NCBI GenBank assembly: GCA_016223165.1 | Contig: JACRPO010000001.1 | Location: forward strand, 331,975 to 395,974 | Direction of reading: 5' to 3' | Source of the DNA: Burkholderiales bacterium | GTDB lineage: Bacteria > Pseudomonadota > Gammaproteobacteria > Burkholderiales > Burkholderiaceae_C | DNA length: 64,000 bases | Made by a program: the position numbers and the translations under genes | Shown here: piece by piece, positions 7,446 through 15,136 of the stretch | How the letters are laid out: each line of letters starts with the position of its first letter | Numbering within the stretch: position 1 is the first letter of the stretch | The notes under the pieces: generated by a model | The model's database searches: none | What the model saw: the letters and a program-made list of their open reading frames with translations, nothing else | What the model was told of the DNA's origin: nothing

Positions 7446-8858
7446 ATGGTTTCCCGACGCAATTTCCTGAACGGGGCGGGTGCGGTGACTGCGGCGGTCG
7501 GCACTGCCGCAGTCAGCCGCGTGGCGATGGCCGCGTTGCCCGAGCCCGTCATCCAGGCCACAGCCGACACGATGCCGCCGCTGGCCCCGAGCACAGGCCG
7601 GCCATACAACCCCGTGGTCACGCTCAACGGCTGGACCTTGCCCTGGCGCATGAACAATGGGGTCAAGGAGTTCCACCTCGTGGCCGAGCCCGTGGTGCGT
7701 GAGATGGCGCCCGGATTCAAGGCGCACCTGTGGGGGTACAACGGGCAGAGCCCCGGGCCGACCATCGAGGTGGTCGAAGGCGACCGGGTTCGCATCTTCG
7801 TCACCAACAAGCTGGGCGAGCTGCACAGCGTGCACTGGCACGGCCAGCGCCTGCCCAACGGCATGGACGGTGTCACCGGGCTCACCCAGCCCGGCATCCC
7901 GCCCGGCAAGACCTACGTCTACGAATTCGTCGCCCGGCGCCCGGGCACCTTCATGTACCACCCGCATTCCGACGAGATGGTGCAGATGGCGATGGGGATG
8001 ATGGGCTTGTGGATCACGCACCCCAAGGACAAGCACCCACTCATCGACGAAGTCGACCGCGACTTCTGCTTCCTGCTCAACGCCTACGACATCGACCCCG
8101 GCAGCTACACGCCGAAGATCATGACGATGCTCGACTTCAACCTGTGGAGCTGGAACAGCCGCATCTTCCCGGGCATCGATCCGCTGGTCGTGCGGCACAT
8201 GGACAAGGTTCGCATCCGCATCGGCAACCTGACGATGACCAACCACCCGATGCACCTGCACGGCCATGAGTTCCTCGTCACCGGCACCGATGGCGGGCCG
8301 ACGCCGAAGAGCGCCCGCCAGTACGAGGTGACGAGCGATATCGCCGTCGGCCAGATGCGGCAACTGGAGTTCCTCGCCGACGAGGAAGGCGACTGGGCCT
8401 TTCATTGCCACAAGAGCCACCACACGATGAACGCGATGGGTCACGACGTGCCCACGATGATCGGTGTGGACCACCGAAACGTCGTGCGCCAGATCACCAA
8501 GCTCGTGCCCGATTACATGGTCATGGGCGAGCGCGGCATGAAGGACATGACCGAGATGGAGATGCCGCTGCCGGACAACACCGCAGCCATGATGACCGGC
8601 CGGGGCCCCTTCGGCTCGGTCGGCATGGGCGGCATGTTCAGCGTGGTCAAGGTGCGCAAGGAGCAGAAGCGCGGCGACTACGGCGACCCCGGTTGGTACA
8701 AGCACCCGCCAGGCGCGATCGCCTACGAATTCACCGGCGCGCTGCCGGATCCAGCTCGCTTCAAGTCCGAAGGCACGGGTTCGATGCCGCCCGTGGCCCG
8801 GGCGGCCAAGGACGCCGAGGTCCGCGTGCGCAAACCCAGTGGCCACTCGGGCCACTGA
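7446..8858 (+). CDS. Tat-exported multicopper oxidase
   Basis: This 470-residue protein begins with a Tat signal (SRRNFLNGAGAV). All four copper-ligand motifs of multicopper oxidases are present: HWHG (130-133), HPHSD (172-176), HPMHLHGHEF (267-276) and HCHKSHH with an axial Met a few residues later (320-331). It should oxidise periplasmic Cu(I) to the less toxic Cu(II), using oxygen. A Met-rich stretch (about 355-395, MVMGERGMKDMTEMEM) resembles the Met-rich substrate sites of CueO/CopA/PcoA. It is preceded by AAGGA and follows the TolC-like gene in the same operon. Confidence 0.93.
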   Translation: MVSRRNFLNGAGAVTAAVGTAAVSRVAMAALPEPVIQATADTMPPLAPSTGRPYNPVVTLNGWTLPWRMNNGVKEFHLVAEPVVREMAPGFKAHLWGYNGQSPGPTIEVVEGDRVRIFVTNKLGELHSVHWHGQRLPNGMDGVTGLTQPGIPPGKTYVYEFVARRPGTFMYHPHSDEMVQMAMGMMGLWITHPKDKHPLIDEVDRDFCFLLNAYDIDPGSYTPKIMTMLDFNLWSWNSRIFPGIDPLVVRHMDKVRIRIGNLTMTNHPMHLHGHEFLVTGTDGGPTPKSARQYEVTSDIAVGQMRQLEFLADEEGDWAFHCHKSHHTMNAMGHDVPTMIGVDHRNVVRQITKLVPDYMVMGERGMKDMTEMEMPLPDNTAAMMTGRGPFGSVGMGGMFSVVKVRKEQKRGDYGDPGWYKHPPGAIAYEFTGALPDPARFKSEGTGSMPPVARAAKDAEVRVRKPSGHSGH

Positions 8859-8876
8859 GCCATACAAGGAAGATTC

Positions 8877-9929
8877 ATGATCTTCGGGTTCCTTTCCGGG
8901 ATTTCGCGAGCCCGCTTGGTGCGGAGGCTCGGCCTGGTGTTTCTCTCACTCAATGAATGGATCTGGAAACGCCTGCCGACCTCGCTGCGGCGTTCGAAAG
9001 GCGCACGCCGATACGGGCAGTTCATTCACAAACTCGTGCTGATGCGGGGGCTCAGAGAGCCGAACGGCGGGACCTATCTGCTCCGCAATCGGCCCGAGCT
9101 CGAGTTGATCCACGACCTCGTCCAGGGCAGGCCCAGGGGAAGCGGTTTTCGCATCGCGGTCCTGGGTTGCAGCATTGGCATGGAGGTTTACTCGGTCCGT
9201 TGGCAACTGCGGAACCTGGAGCCGCTGCTGGATATTCAGTTGGTCGGGCTGGATATCGATCAGGCATCGATCGATCTCGCCCGCAGCGGCGCATATCCGC
9301 TGCCAGATCATGCGTGGATGGTGGCTCGCCTGACCGATGCCGAACGCTCGGAGATCATCGAGACCACGGCTCACAGCGCCCAAATTCGTCCACACTTGCG
9401 CCACGGCATCCAGTGGCTGGTTGGCGACGCGTGCAGCCCCAACCTGCATGCGTTGCTGCGCAAGCAGGACTTGGTGCTGGCCAACCGCTTCCTGTGCCAT
9501 ATGGAACCGGAACAGGCCAGCGCCTGCCTGCGGAACATCGCCGGGCTGGTGGCGCCGGGGGGGTACCTGTTCGTATCCGGTGTCGATCTGCAGGTCAGGC
9601 AGTCGGTGCTCCGGGACTCGGGCCTGATTCCGTTGACCGAAAGACTGGCCGCGATTCACGATGGCGACCCCAGCCTGCGCGAATGCTGGCCCCTGCAAAC
9701 CTCCGGGCTGGAGCCCATGGACACAGGGCGCGCCGACTGGATTGCTCGCTATGCAATGGCCTACCACCTGCCCGACAAGCGCAAAGAACTGCGCGAGCGG
9801 GAAGGGGGTGACGGATCTACTGTCTCGGACGGTAGCGGCGTCGGCCCGCTACCTTTCACAACCCAGGTCTCATCGGCGCTGCCGATGCCCCGCTCCACTA
9901 GGCAACAAGAAAGGCACAGCTACCCATGA
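8877..9929 (+). CDS. CheR-like SAM-dependent methyltransferase domain protein
   Basis: In this 350-residue protein, a core at about residues 85-250 contains IAVLGCSIGMEVYS (SAM-binding motif I variant), LVGLDIDQASIDLARSGAYP and VLANRFLCHMEP, the pattern of CheR-type class I methyltransferases. The N-terminal 60 residues are basic and the C-terminal tail is unstructured. The stop overlaps the next start by four bases. Its place between the oxidase and the cupredoxin is unexpected for a chemotaxis-type enzyme. No chemotaxis receptor or CheB is nearby. It may modify a copper-operon product or a small molecule; the substrate is unknown. Confidence 0.72.
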   Translation: MIFGFLSGISRARLVRRLGLVFLSLNEWIWKRLPTSLRRSKGARRYGQFIHKLVLMRGLREPNGGTYLLRNRPELELIHDLVQGRPRGSGFRIAVLGCSIGMEVYSVRWQLRNLEPLLDIQLVGLDIDQASIDLARSGAYPLPDHAWMVARLTDAERSEIIETTAHSAQIRPHLRHGIQWLVGDACSPNLHALLRKQDLVLANRFLCHMEPEQASACLRNIAGLVAPGGYLFVSGVDLQVRQSVLRDSGLIPLTERLAAIHDGDPSLRECWPLQTSGLEPMDTGRADWIARYAMAYHLPDKRKELREREGGDGSTVSDGSGVGPLPFTTQVSSALPMPRSTRQQERHSYP

Positions 9930-10432
9930 ATACCATCAGACGCATGCTCTCCGCTTCGCTCCTGCTCGCGGCAGCCGCTGCGATGGCACACAACAACGAG
10001 GACCACGGCAAGAAGCCCGGCGCGGTCAAGAAGGAGCAGAAGGCCTGGGGCATCGCGGGCGAGCCCAAGGCCGCCAAGAGGGTCATCCAGGTCGGCATGA
10101 CCGACAACATGCGCTTCACCCCCGATCGCATCGAGGTGCGTCAGGGAGAAACGGTCAGGTTCGTCATCCGCAACTCCGGGCAGGTGATGCATGAGTTCGT
10201 CCTTGGAACCAAGCCGGATCTCGACGAGCACGCGGCACTCATGGCGAAGTTCCCCAACATGGAGCACGACGAGCCCTACATGGCGCACGTCGGGCCGGGC
10301 AAGGTCGGCGAGATCGTGTGGCACTTCAATCGGGCAGGCGACTTCGATTTCGCATGCCTGATCGCCGGCCATTACCAGGCGGGCATGGTCGGCAAGATCA
10401 AGGTCGTTGCGGCGACAGGAGCGACGGGGTGA
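9926..10432 (+). CDS. Periplasmic cupredoxin (plastocyanin-like copper protein)
   Basis: The 168-residue protein has a signal peptide (MNTIRRMLSASLLLAAAAAM) and a single cupredoxin fold. Type 1 copper ligands are visible: His in VMHEF, and Cys, His and Met in ACLIAGHYQAGM (C-x4-H-x4-M). Its translation start overlaps the previous stop (ATGA) and its own stop overlaps the next start (TGATG). It probably binds or shuttles copper or electrons beside the multicopper oxidase. Confidence 0.9.
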   Translation: MNTIRRMLSASLLLAAAAAMAHNNEDHGKKPGAVKKEQKAWGIAGEPKAAKRVIQVGMTDNMRFTPDRIEVRQGETVRFVIRNSGQVMHEFVLGTKPDLDEHAALMAKFPNMEHDEPYMAHVGPGKVGEIVWHFNRAGDFDFACLIAGHYQAGMVGKIKVVAATGATG

Positions 10433-10953
10433 TGGACACTCGGGACACAAGCACTGACAGGTCGGCGGTGGTCGCCATGCCCGAGTCGGGCTTCCATCAT
10501 GCCCGCCGGGGCCTGGCACTGGCCGCGTTGACCGGGCTTTTCGCTCCGGCTCTGTTGCGCGCGCAGTCCGCGCCGCTTCAGATGGAGGTCTGGAAGAGCC
10601 CCACCTGTGGTTGTTGCAAGGATTGGATCGAGCACATGCAGGCGCGTGGCTTCCGGGTCAAGGTGCACGACACCGGGAACACGGCCGCGCGCGAGCGGCT
10701 GAGGGTGCCGATGAAACTGGGTTCCTGCCACACCGCGCTTGTCGGGCGGTATGCGATCGAGGGCCATGTGCCGGTCACCGATGTGATTCGCCTGTTGAAG
10801 GAGGCGCCGGATGCCGTCGGGCTGGCCGTACCTGGCATGCCCGTCGGCTCGCCCGGGATGGACGGGCCGCAGTACGGCGCTCGTCGTGATCCGTATGACG
10901 TGCTGCTCGTCGCTCGCGATGGCAGCACGCGCATCTTCAGTTCCTACCGCTGA
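10432..10953 (+). CDS. DUF411 metal-binding protein
   Basis: The 173-residue protein contains WKSPTCGCCKDWIEHMQARG, the hallmark CGCC motif of DUF411 proteins, and the conserved LGSCHTALVGRYAIEGHVP segment. A hydrophobic export segment precedes the domain (about residues 22-42), so it is likely periplasmic. DUF411 proteins recur in copper/silver operons and are thought to bind metal through the CxCC/SCH cysteines. The start overlaps the cupredoxin stop. A later ATG (at the MPESGF segment) is a possible alternative. Confidence 0.85.
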   Translation: MDTRDTSTDRSAVVAMPESGFHHARRGLALAALTGLFAPALLRAQSAPLQMEVWKSPTCGCCKDWIEHMQARGFRVKVHDTGNTAARERLRVPMKLGSCHTALVGRYAIEGHVPVTDVIRLLKEAPDAVGLAVPGMPVGSPGMDGPQYGARRDPYDVLLVARDGSTRIFSSYR

Positions 10954-10971
10954 TTCAAGAAAGGACAGTCC

Positions 10972-11313
10972 ATGAAAACCACGCTTTGCCTCGCTCTGGT
11001 CTTGATCTCCATGGCGGCGCCGGCCCAGGCGCAGCAGAGGAAAGACGAGCACTCCGGCCACCATCCGGCAGCCACGGCAACTGCTGCCACCGAGATGACC
11101 GATGGCGAGGTCCGCAAGGTTGACGCCGAGGCGGCCAAGGTCACGCTCAAGCACGCGGAAATCAAGAACCTGGACATGCCGGCGATGACGATGGTCTTCG
11201 TCGTGCGTGACAAGGTCATGCTGGCCAAGGTCAAGGCCGGCGACAAGGTGAAATTCCGGGCGGTCAACGAGGATGGAAAGCTCACGGTCACCGAGCTGGA
11301 GGTCGTGCGTTAG
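10972..11313 (+). CDS. CusF-like periplasmic copper-binding protein
   Basis: The 113-residue protein has a signal peptide (MKTTLCLALVLISMAAPAQA), a His-containing linker and a CusF/CopK-type OB-like domain (about 38-113). The DMPAMTM motif supplies the Met ligands, and the core VDAEAAKVTLKHAEIKNLDM matches the family. CusF hands Cu(I)/Ag(I) to CusB. AAAGGA precedes the ATG. It is the first of three CusF-type domains in the window (with 11368-11655 and the C-terminus of CusB). Confidence 0.88.
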   Translation: MKTTLCLALVLISMAAPAQAQQRKDEHSGHHPAATATAATEMTDGEVRKVDAEAAKVTLKHAEIKNLDMPAMTMVFVVRDKVMLAKVKAGDKVKFRAVNEDGKLTVTELEVVR

Positions 11314-11367
11314 CCGGCGGCAGCTTCGAGCCGCGCGGGCACGGCGAGCTGACACGAGGATCACGCC

Positions 11368-11655
11368 ATGCTGAGCAAGAAGCTGATGGCCGCCCTTGCC
11401 AGGGCCGCCGAGGCGCATCAGGCGCGAGCCTGCTTGGAGCTGGCCGAGGGTGAAGTCGTCGCGATCGGCAAGGAGTCGGGCAGCATCACGCTGGCTCACG
11501 CTGGAATCCCGGGCCTCTCGTTGCCACCGATGACGATGGTGTTTGCCACGAAGCAGTGGATCTTGCTCGATTCGCTGAAGCCAGGCGACACGGTGCGGTT
11601 CAAGGCGATCGACCACGGCGACAGTTACGTTGTCACGGTGATCGAGTCGACATGA
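11368..11655 (+). CDS. Second CusF-like protein, without an obvious signal peptide
   Basis: The 95-residue protein carries a CusF-type domain: GEVVAIGKESGSITLAHAGI followed by the ligand region LSLPPMTMVF. Unlike its neighbour, the N-terminus (MLSKKLMAALARAAEAHQAR) is an amphipathic helix rather than a signal peptide, so it may be cytoplasmic or exported in another way. The motif keeps both Met (PMTM). The stop overlaps the start of the next membrane protein (ATGA). Either it has lost export or it is a cytoplasmic variant. Confidence 0.78.
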   Translation: MLSKKLMAALARAAEAHQARACLELAEGEVVAIGKESGSITLAHAGIPGLSLPPMTMVFATKQWILLDSLKPGDTVRFKAIDHGDSYVVTVIEST

Positions 11656-12203
11656 GCATTCCGCTAGGCGCCTCGGCCGCTTGGCTGGGGAGCCTCGTCC
11701 TCGTGACCACGATCGCGGCGGCCGGCTTGGCGTGGCGTGAGTGTGTCCTGCTGGCTGCTGCCGCAGTGGCCGCGTACCGCCTGTTCTTGTGGCGAATGGA
11801 TGTTGCGGCGCCGATGGACGGCTGGCGCGCCGCACTGCGGTGTTTGGTGGCCGGCCTGTTCGGGATGGTCGCGGCGCTGACGCTCGGCGCAGCGGTCGCG
11901 TCGGGCGTCGCGGGCCTTTGGAGCATGTCGCACGAGCACACCACGTTGTCGTTGACCGTGATGGTGGCGGCCGGTGGCCTCATCACTGCAGTGCAACTGG
12001 ACAACGCGCGGCGTTGGTCTGAGGCGCTCCTCTGGACTCTCCTCGTGTTCGGCGCCGCGGCCGGCTTCCGAGGTGCCGAGGCGGGCTACCTCCTGCTGCC
12101 ATGCCTGATCGTGGCCGCAGTCACGGTGTGGCTCGCCCGGGCCAGTTGGGCGCTGGCGCGAGACTCGGCCGGCCAGTGCTTGCGGTCGAGCCAGCGGATG
12201 TAG
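11652..12203 (+). CDS. Integral membrane protein of the copper operon, unknown function
   Basis: This 183-residue protein has about five predicted hydrophobic segments (starting near residues 8, 28, 62, 97 and 145). It contains a DNARRWSEA loop and scattered Cys (WRECVLLA, LRCLVAG, LLPCLIV). I do not recognise a family. It is coupled to the CusF-like gene by a 4-bp overlap and is followed by a cytochrome c gene. A role in heme or copper handling is possible but not shown. Confidence 0.6.
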   Translation: MSIPLGASAAWLGSLVLVTTIAAAGLAWRECVLLAAAAVAAYRLFLWRMDVAAPMDGWRAALRCLVAGLFGMVAALTLGAAVASGVAGLWSMSHEHTTLSLTVMVAAGGLITAVQLDNARRWSEALLWTLLVFGAAAGFRGAEAGYLLLPCLIVAAVTVWLARASWALARDSAGQCLRSSQRM

Positions 12204-12224
12204 GGTGCGACGAAGGGGAGCCGC

Positions 12225-12707
12225 GTGAAGTGGACCCGACGACGAACAGTCGCCATCGTCGGCGCGGGGCTGGTTCTTGCCTTGCTGCTCGTCGGCGATC
12301 CCTTCGCGCCGGATTCCGGCCGGGCGACACTGAAACCCGACGATGCCGTCGTGGCTGCATTGGGGCAGCGGCTGTACGCGGGCCACTGCGCTGTCTGCCA
12401 CGGCGCCAAGCTCGAGGGCCAACCCAACTGGCGCGAACGCGACGCGGCGGGCCGGCTGCCGGCGCCGCCGCACGACGCCAGCGGCCACACTTGGCATCAC
12501 CCCGACGACCAGCTGTTCCGGATCACGAAGTTCGGTGTCGGCAAGGCCACCCAGGTGGAGGACTACACGTCGTCGATGCCCGCCTACGAAGGTGTGCTGG
12601 GCGATGCGGAGATCGTGGCCGTGCTGTCCTGGATCAAAGGCCAGTGGCCTGCCGACATCCGGACCAAGCACGACGAGATGAACCGCAGCGCGGCGAGGCG
12701 GCGCTGA
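12225..12707 (+). CDS. Class I cytochrome c
   Basis: The 160-residue protein has an N-terminal membrane/signal segment (RRRTVAIVGAGLVLALLLVG). A single heme site CAVCH (about 54-58) is present, with a probable axial Met in SSMPAYEGV. The start is GTG with GGGGAG upstream. The context suggests a periplasmic electron acceptor or donor for the multicopper oxidase or copper-reducing reactions. It is compatible with the mono-heme cytochromes commonly linked to copper resistance loci. Confidence 0.85.
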   Translation: MKWTRRRTVAIVGAGLVLALLLVGDPFAPDSGRATLKPDDAVVAALGQRLYAGHCAVCHGAKLEGQPNWRERDAAGRLPAPPHDASGHTWHHPDDQLFRITKFGVGKATQVEDYTSSMPAYEGVLGDAEIVAVLSWIKGQWPADIRTKHDEMNRSAARRR

Positions 12708-12836
12708 GGCTGCCGGTCCCTGCATGCGAGCTGTCGTCCTGCCCAGACATCCGTTCGGGCGCAGTGGCGCAACGCGGCGCAGTGCGCCTGCGCTACGCCG
12801 GGCCGCACCCTAGGGCGGAGCACCGGAGCACCCACC

Positions 12837-13034
12837 GTGCCGCACGAGCTCAAGAATCTGCCCGACCTCTCGCACGACATGCTGAGCGTGATTCTTGTCG
12901 GCGGCCTGGCGAGTGCGGTGGCCATCGTCGGCCTGGCCCTGCTTCTGGGGTGGAAGCACCGCCGCAAGCATCCCGGCAGTGCAAGAGACGTCCCAGCGAG
13001 GCCCCTGAAGATCAAGCGACGCAAGCGACGGTGA
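12837..13034 (+). CDS. Small single-pass membrane protein
   Basis: The 65-residue protein starts with GTG. One membrane segment (about 17-38, SVILVGGLASAVAIVGLALL) is followed by a strongly basic tail (KIKRRKRR). GGAG lies upstream at suitable distance. No family is recognised. Small proteins of this type are common between copper genes, but coding status here rests only on composition and the open frame. Confidence 0.45.
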   Translation: MPHELKNLPDLSHDMLSVILVGGLASAVAIVGLALLLGWKHRRKHPGSARDVPARPLKIKRRKRR

Positions 13035-13137
13035 CCTGCTGGCACGCCGGATGGCATGCCTTCGAGGCACTCGATGCGAGCCACGATCGATCACTTCCGG
13101 GCATCGCCATTGACCACGAGGGAGAGGAACTCGAATC

Positions 13138-13521
13138 ATGCACAAAGCCATGTACGCCTTGGCGGCTGCCGCGGCGGTTGCCCTTGCGGCGCCAGCCCAT
13201 GCCGCCAGCCACATCGTCGACATCGCCTGGGGGCCCGATGGAGCATTCGTGCACCGCGCCAATGTCGATCCTGGCAAGTTCGTCGAGGTCTGCGGCAGGC
13301 TCGACCCGGGTGCCGCTATCCGATGGGGGTTCGAGGCTTCCGCACCCGTGGACTTCAACATCCACTACCACGTCGGCAAAGAGGTCGAGTTTCCGGCCAA
13401 GCAGGCTCAGGTAAGCGCCGGCCACGACACCTTGCGCGTCGCCGTCCGTGAGGACTACTGCTGGATGTGGAGCAACAAGTCGAGCGGCCGCGTGCAGATC
13501 GACATCAGCCTGCGGCGTTGA
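13138..13521 (+). CDS. Periplasmic beta-sandwich protein of unknown function
   Basis: The 127-residue protein has a signal peptide (MHKAMYALAAAAAVALAAPA). The mature part contains two Cys (VEVCGRLD and DYCWMWSNKS), FNIHYHVGKEVEF and a C-terminal strand RVQIDISLRR. The pattern, a His/Phe strand followed by a W-x-W-x-N-K turn, looks like a GOLD/emp24-like or cupredoxin-like beta-sandwich. I cannot assign it firmly. GAGAGGAA precedes the ATG. It is the last gene before the FNR-type promoter at 13565. Confidence 0.6.
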   Translation: MHKAMYALAAAAAVALAAPAHAASHIVDIAWGPDGAFVHRANVDPGKFVEVCGRLDPGAAIRWGFEASAPVDFNIHYHVGKEVEFPAKQAQVSAGHDTLRVAVREDYCWMWSNKSSGRVQIDISLRR

Positions 13522-13564
13522 CGGACGCCGACTCCGGTGCCCGTAGTCGGGTACAGAGTCCAGG

Positions 13565-13606
13565 TTGATGCGAATCAATGAATGCGGCGCGTCAGTCTTC
13601 TATCGT
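13565..13606 (+). promoter_or_regulatory. FNR/ANR-type box in class II position
   Basis: TTGATGCGAATCAA (13565-13578) is a perfect match to the FNR/ANR consensus TTGAT-N4-ATCAA. A -10 like TATCGT (13601-13606) starts 36 nt after the box start, which places the box centre near -41.5, the class II activator position. It lies 74-87 bp before the first paralog of the small Cys-protein family (start 13652). It may drive the whole plus-strand train to about 31.5 kb. Confidence 0.65.
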
Positions 13607-13651
13607 GCGCTGGCACGGATGCTCAGTGCTTGTACGCCACCTCCAGTCGCC

Positions 13652-14056
13652 ATGTTCAGCAACCGACGTCTTTGCCGATGGGCAGTTCGCGTGCTGCTCG
13701 TGTGGCTGTTCGGCCTGGCCATGGGAGTGGCCCATGCTTGTGCGCTCGGTGAGTCGACTCACCAGCACTCGACCGCTGGTGACGCCGCAAACGTGAGCTC
13801 GTCGCAGCACGACGACGAAGAGCATGACCTTGCACTGGCGAACTGCCTCGACTTCTGCGAGAAGTCTTCGGTCGGCGTTCCCAAGCTGAAGCTGATCGAC
13901 GACAGTTCGGCGAACTCCGCGCTCCCGGCGGCTGTGCCGGGCCATGGGACGACCGAACCGGCGTGGGAGTCTCTCCGGGCTGGGTCGCCAGTCGCCTCGC
14001 CGCATTGGCACAGCGGACCACCGCTGCGCATCGCCTATCGGCGTCTGGCGCTATAG
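13652..14056 (+). CDS. Small secreted Cys protein, paralog 1 of 3, head of plus-strand low-oxygen train
   Basis: The 134-residue protein has a membrane/signal segment with VLLVWLFGLAMGV and Cys at its end (AHAC). A His/Asp/Glu-rich stretch follows, then NCLDFCEKSS and a C-terminus RRLAL. The same elements occur in the genes at 48524 and 56103: LL-x-W-x-F, a Cys after the hydrophobic segment, C-x3-C followed by Ser, and terminal RLAL. Each of the three stands behind an FNR-type box and ahead of an operon. The ATG at 13652 is chosen to match the paralogs; no good SD is visible. A metal- or redox-responsive periplasmic protein is inferred from the Cys/His content. Confidence 0.68.
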   Translation: MFSNRRLCRWAVRVLLVWLFGLAMGVAHACALGESTHQHSTAGDAANVSSSQHDDEEHDLALANCLDFCEKSSVGVPKLKLIDDSSANSALPAAVPGHGTTEPAWESLRAGSPVASPHWHSGPPLRIAYRRLAL

Positions 14057-14194
14057 CGCCCGCGGCGCCCCGCGCTGGGAAGCGCGGCGGCGTCCATTGC
14101 CCCCGTCTGCCGCCAAGCGCTCATGCTGGGCGTGCATCGGACCGGTGGCCGTTCCCGCCTCCTTCTTTCCACTTTGTGCTCTTGGAGTGATGCC

Positions 14195-14479
14195 ATGTCT
14201 AGATCCACTGTCCTCTCGTCGTTCGTTGTCCTCGCGCTTGCCTCGGCCGTCGTGGCCGCGCAGGACGTCCCCGGCGCCGCGCCGGGGCTCACCTCCGCCG
14301 CTCTCCAGCCGACCAATTGCAGCCCGAGCATGCGGCGGCACGACCACGGCGCCGAACGCTACGCGCCTGGTGCACCGTCGGTGTTGTGCCGGTCGGCCGA
14401 TGCCGCACCTGCGGCCAAGGCGGCCAAGGTGGCCCCCAAGCCGCTGCACGATCACTCGAAGGTCCACAAGAACCAGTGA
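14195..14479 (+). CDS. Small secreted protein, unknown function
   Basis: The 94-residue protein has a signal peptide (MSRSTVLSSFVVLALASAVV, cleaved near VAA-QD). The mature part has two Cys (TNCSPSMRRHDH and SVLCRSAD) and a His/Lys-rich C-terminus (LHDHSKVHKNQ). GGAG lies 7 nt before the ATG. It sits between the Cys-protein paralog and the DUF2933 gene in one direction. No family is recognised. Confidence 0.55.
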   Translation: MSRSTVLSSFVVLALASAVVAAQDVPGAAPGLTSAALQPTNCSPSMRRHDHGAERYAPGAPSVLCRSADAAPAAKAAKVAPKPLHDHSKVHKNQ

Positions 14480-14509
14480 CGGACCGTCATCTCGAACAGG
14501 AGTGATGAC

Positions 14510-14806
14510 ATGAACCACGCACATGAACAAGCGGACGGCCGCCCGTCCGGCCCGAACTGGTCTCGCATCAACCAATGGGTGCTGTGGATCGGTCTGGCCG
14601 CGGCGGTGGCCTGGATGTTCTTCCGCCACAACGCCCACTTCGTGCAGTTGCTGCCGTTCCTGATCCTGCTCGCCTGTCCGCTCATGCATGTGTTCGGTCA
14701 CGGCGGCCATGGCGGGCATCGCGGCCACGGCGGTCATGGCGATACGAAGCCGAAGGACGACGCCCGCCGGCTTCCCCCCGGTGGCCAGGGCGGCCACCAG
14801 CACTGA
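14510..14806 (+). CDS. DUF2933-type small membrane protein with His-rich tail
   Basis: This 98-residue protein has two hydrophobic segments (about 23-40 and 48-63) around HNAHFVQLLPFLILLACPLM. It ends in a tail of Gly-His repeats (HVFGHGGHGGHRGHGGHG) that could bind metal. This is the DUF2933 layout often found beside heavy-metal ATPases. AGGAG precedes the start. It probably assists metal handling at the inner membrane. Confidence 0.72.
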   Translation: MNHAHEQADGRPSGPNWSRINQWVLWIGLAAAVAWMFFRHNAHFVQLLPFLILLACPLMHVFGHGGHGGHRGHGGHGDTKPKDDARRLPPGGQGGHQH

Positions 14807-14823
14807 TCCCGAGGAGTATTGAC

Positions 14824-15129
14824 ATGGAAACCACTGAACTCAGTGTCGACGGCATGACCTGCGGGTCCTGCGTCGCGTCGGTCACCAAGGCGCTCAAGCG
14901 CGTGCCGGGCGTGCAGGACGTGGATGTCGATCTGCGCAGCGGCATCGTGCGCATCAGCGGCGAACACACCGCGCACCAGGTGCCGGCGCTAGTCGCCGCG
15001 CTCGGCGAGGCCGGCTACGAGGCCGGCGCTGAAACGGGCACGACGCCTGCGCACCAGCATCCGGCCGGCGGCTGTGGCGCAGGTGCCGGTTCGCCCGGCA
15101 AGGGTCGCGGCGGCTGCTGCTGCGGTTGA
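14824..15129 (+). CDS. HMA-domain copper chaperone (CopZ-like) with a Cys-rich tail
   Basis: The 101-residue protein has an HMA domain (1-68) with SVDGMTCGSCVASVTKAL, the GMTCxxC metal-binding loop. It then has a flexible tail ending GGCGAG and GGCCCG, an unusual extra Cys cluster. It should carry Cu(I) in the cytoplasm to the ATPase encoded downstream (21670). GAGGAG lies upstream of the ATG. The added tail suggests higher metal capacity or a second transfer site compared with ordinary CopZ proteins of about 70 residues. Confidence 0.85.
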   Translation: METTELSVDGMTCGSCVASVTKALKRVPGVQDVDVDLRSGIVRISGEHTAHQVPALVAALGEAGYEAGAETGTTPAHQHPAGGCGAGAGSPGKGRGGCCCG

Positions 15130-15136
15130 GCCAGTC

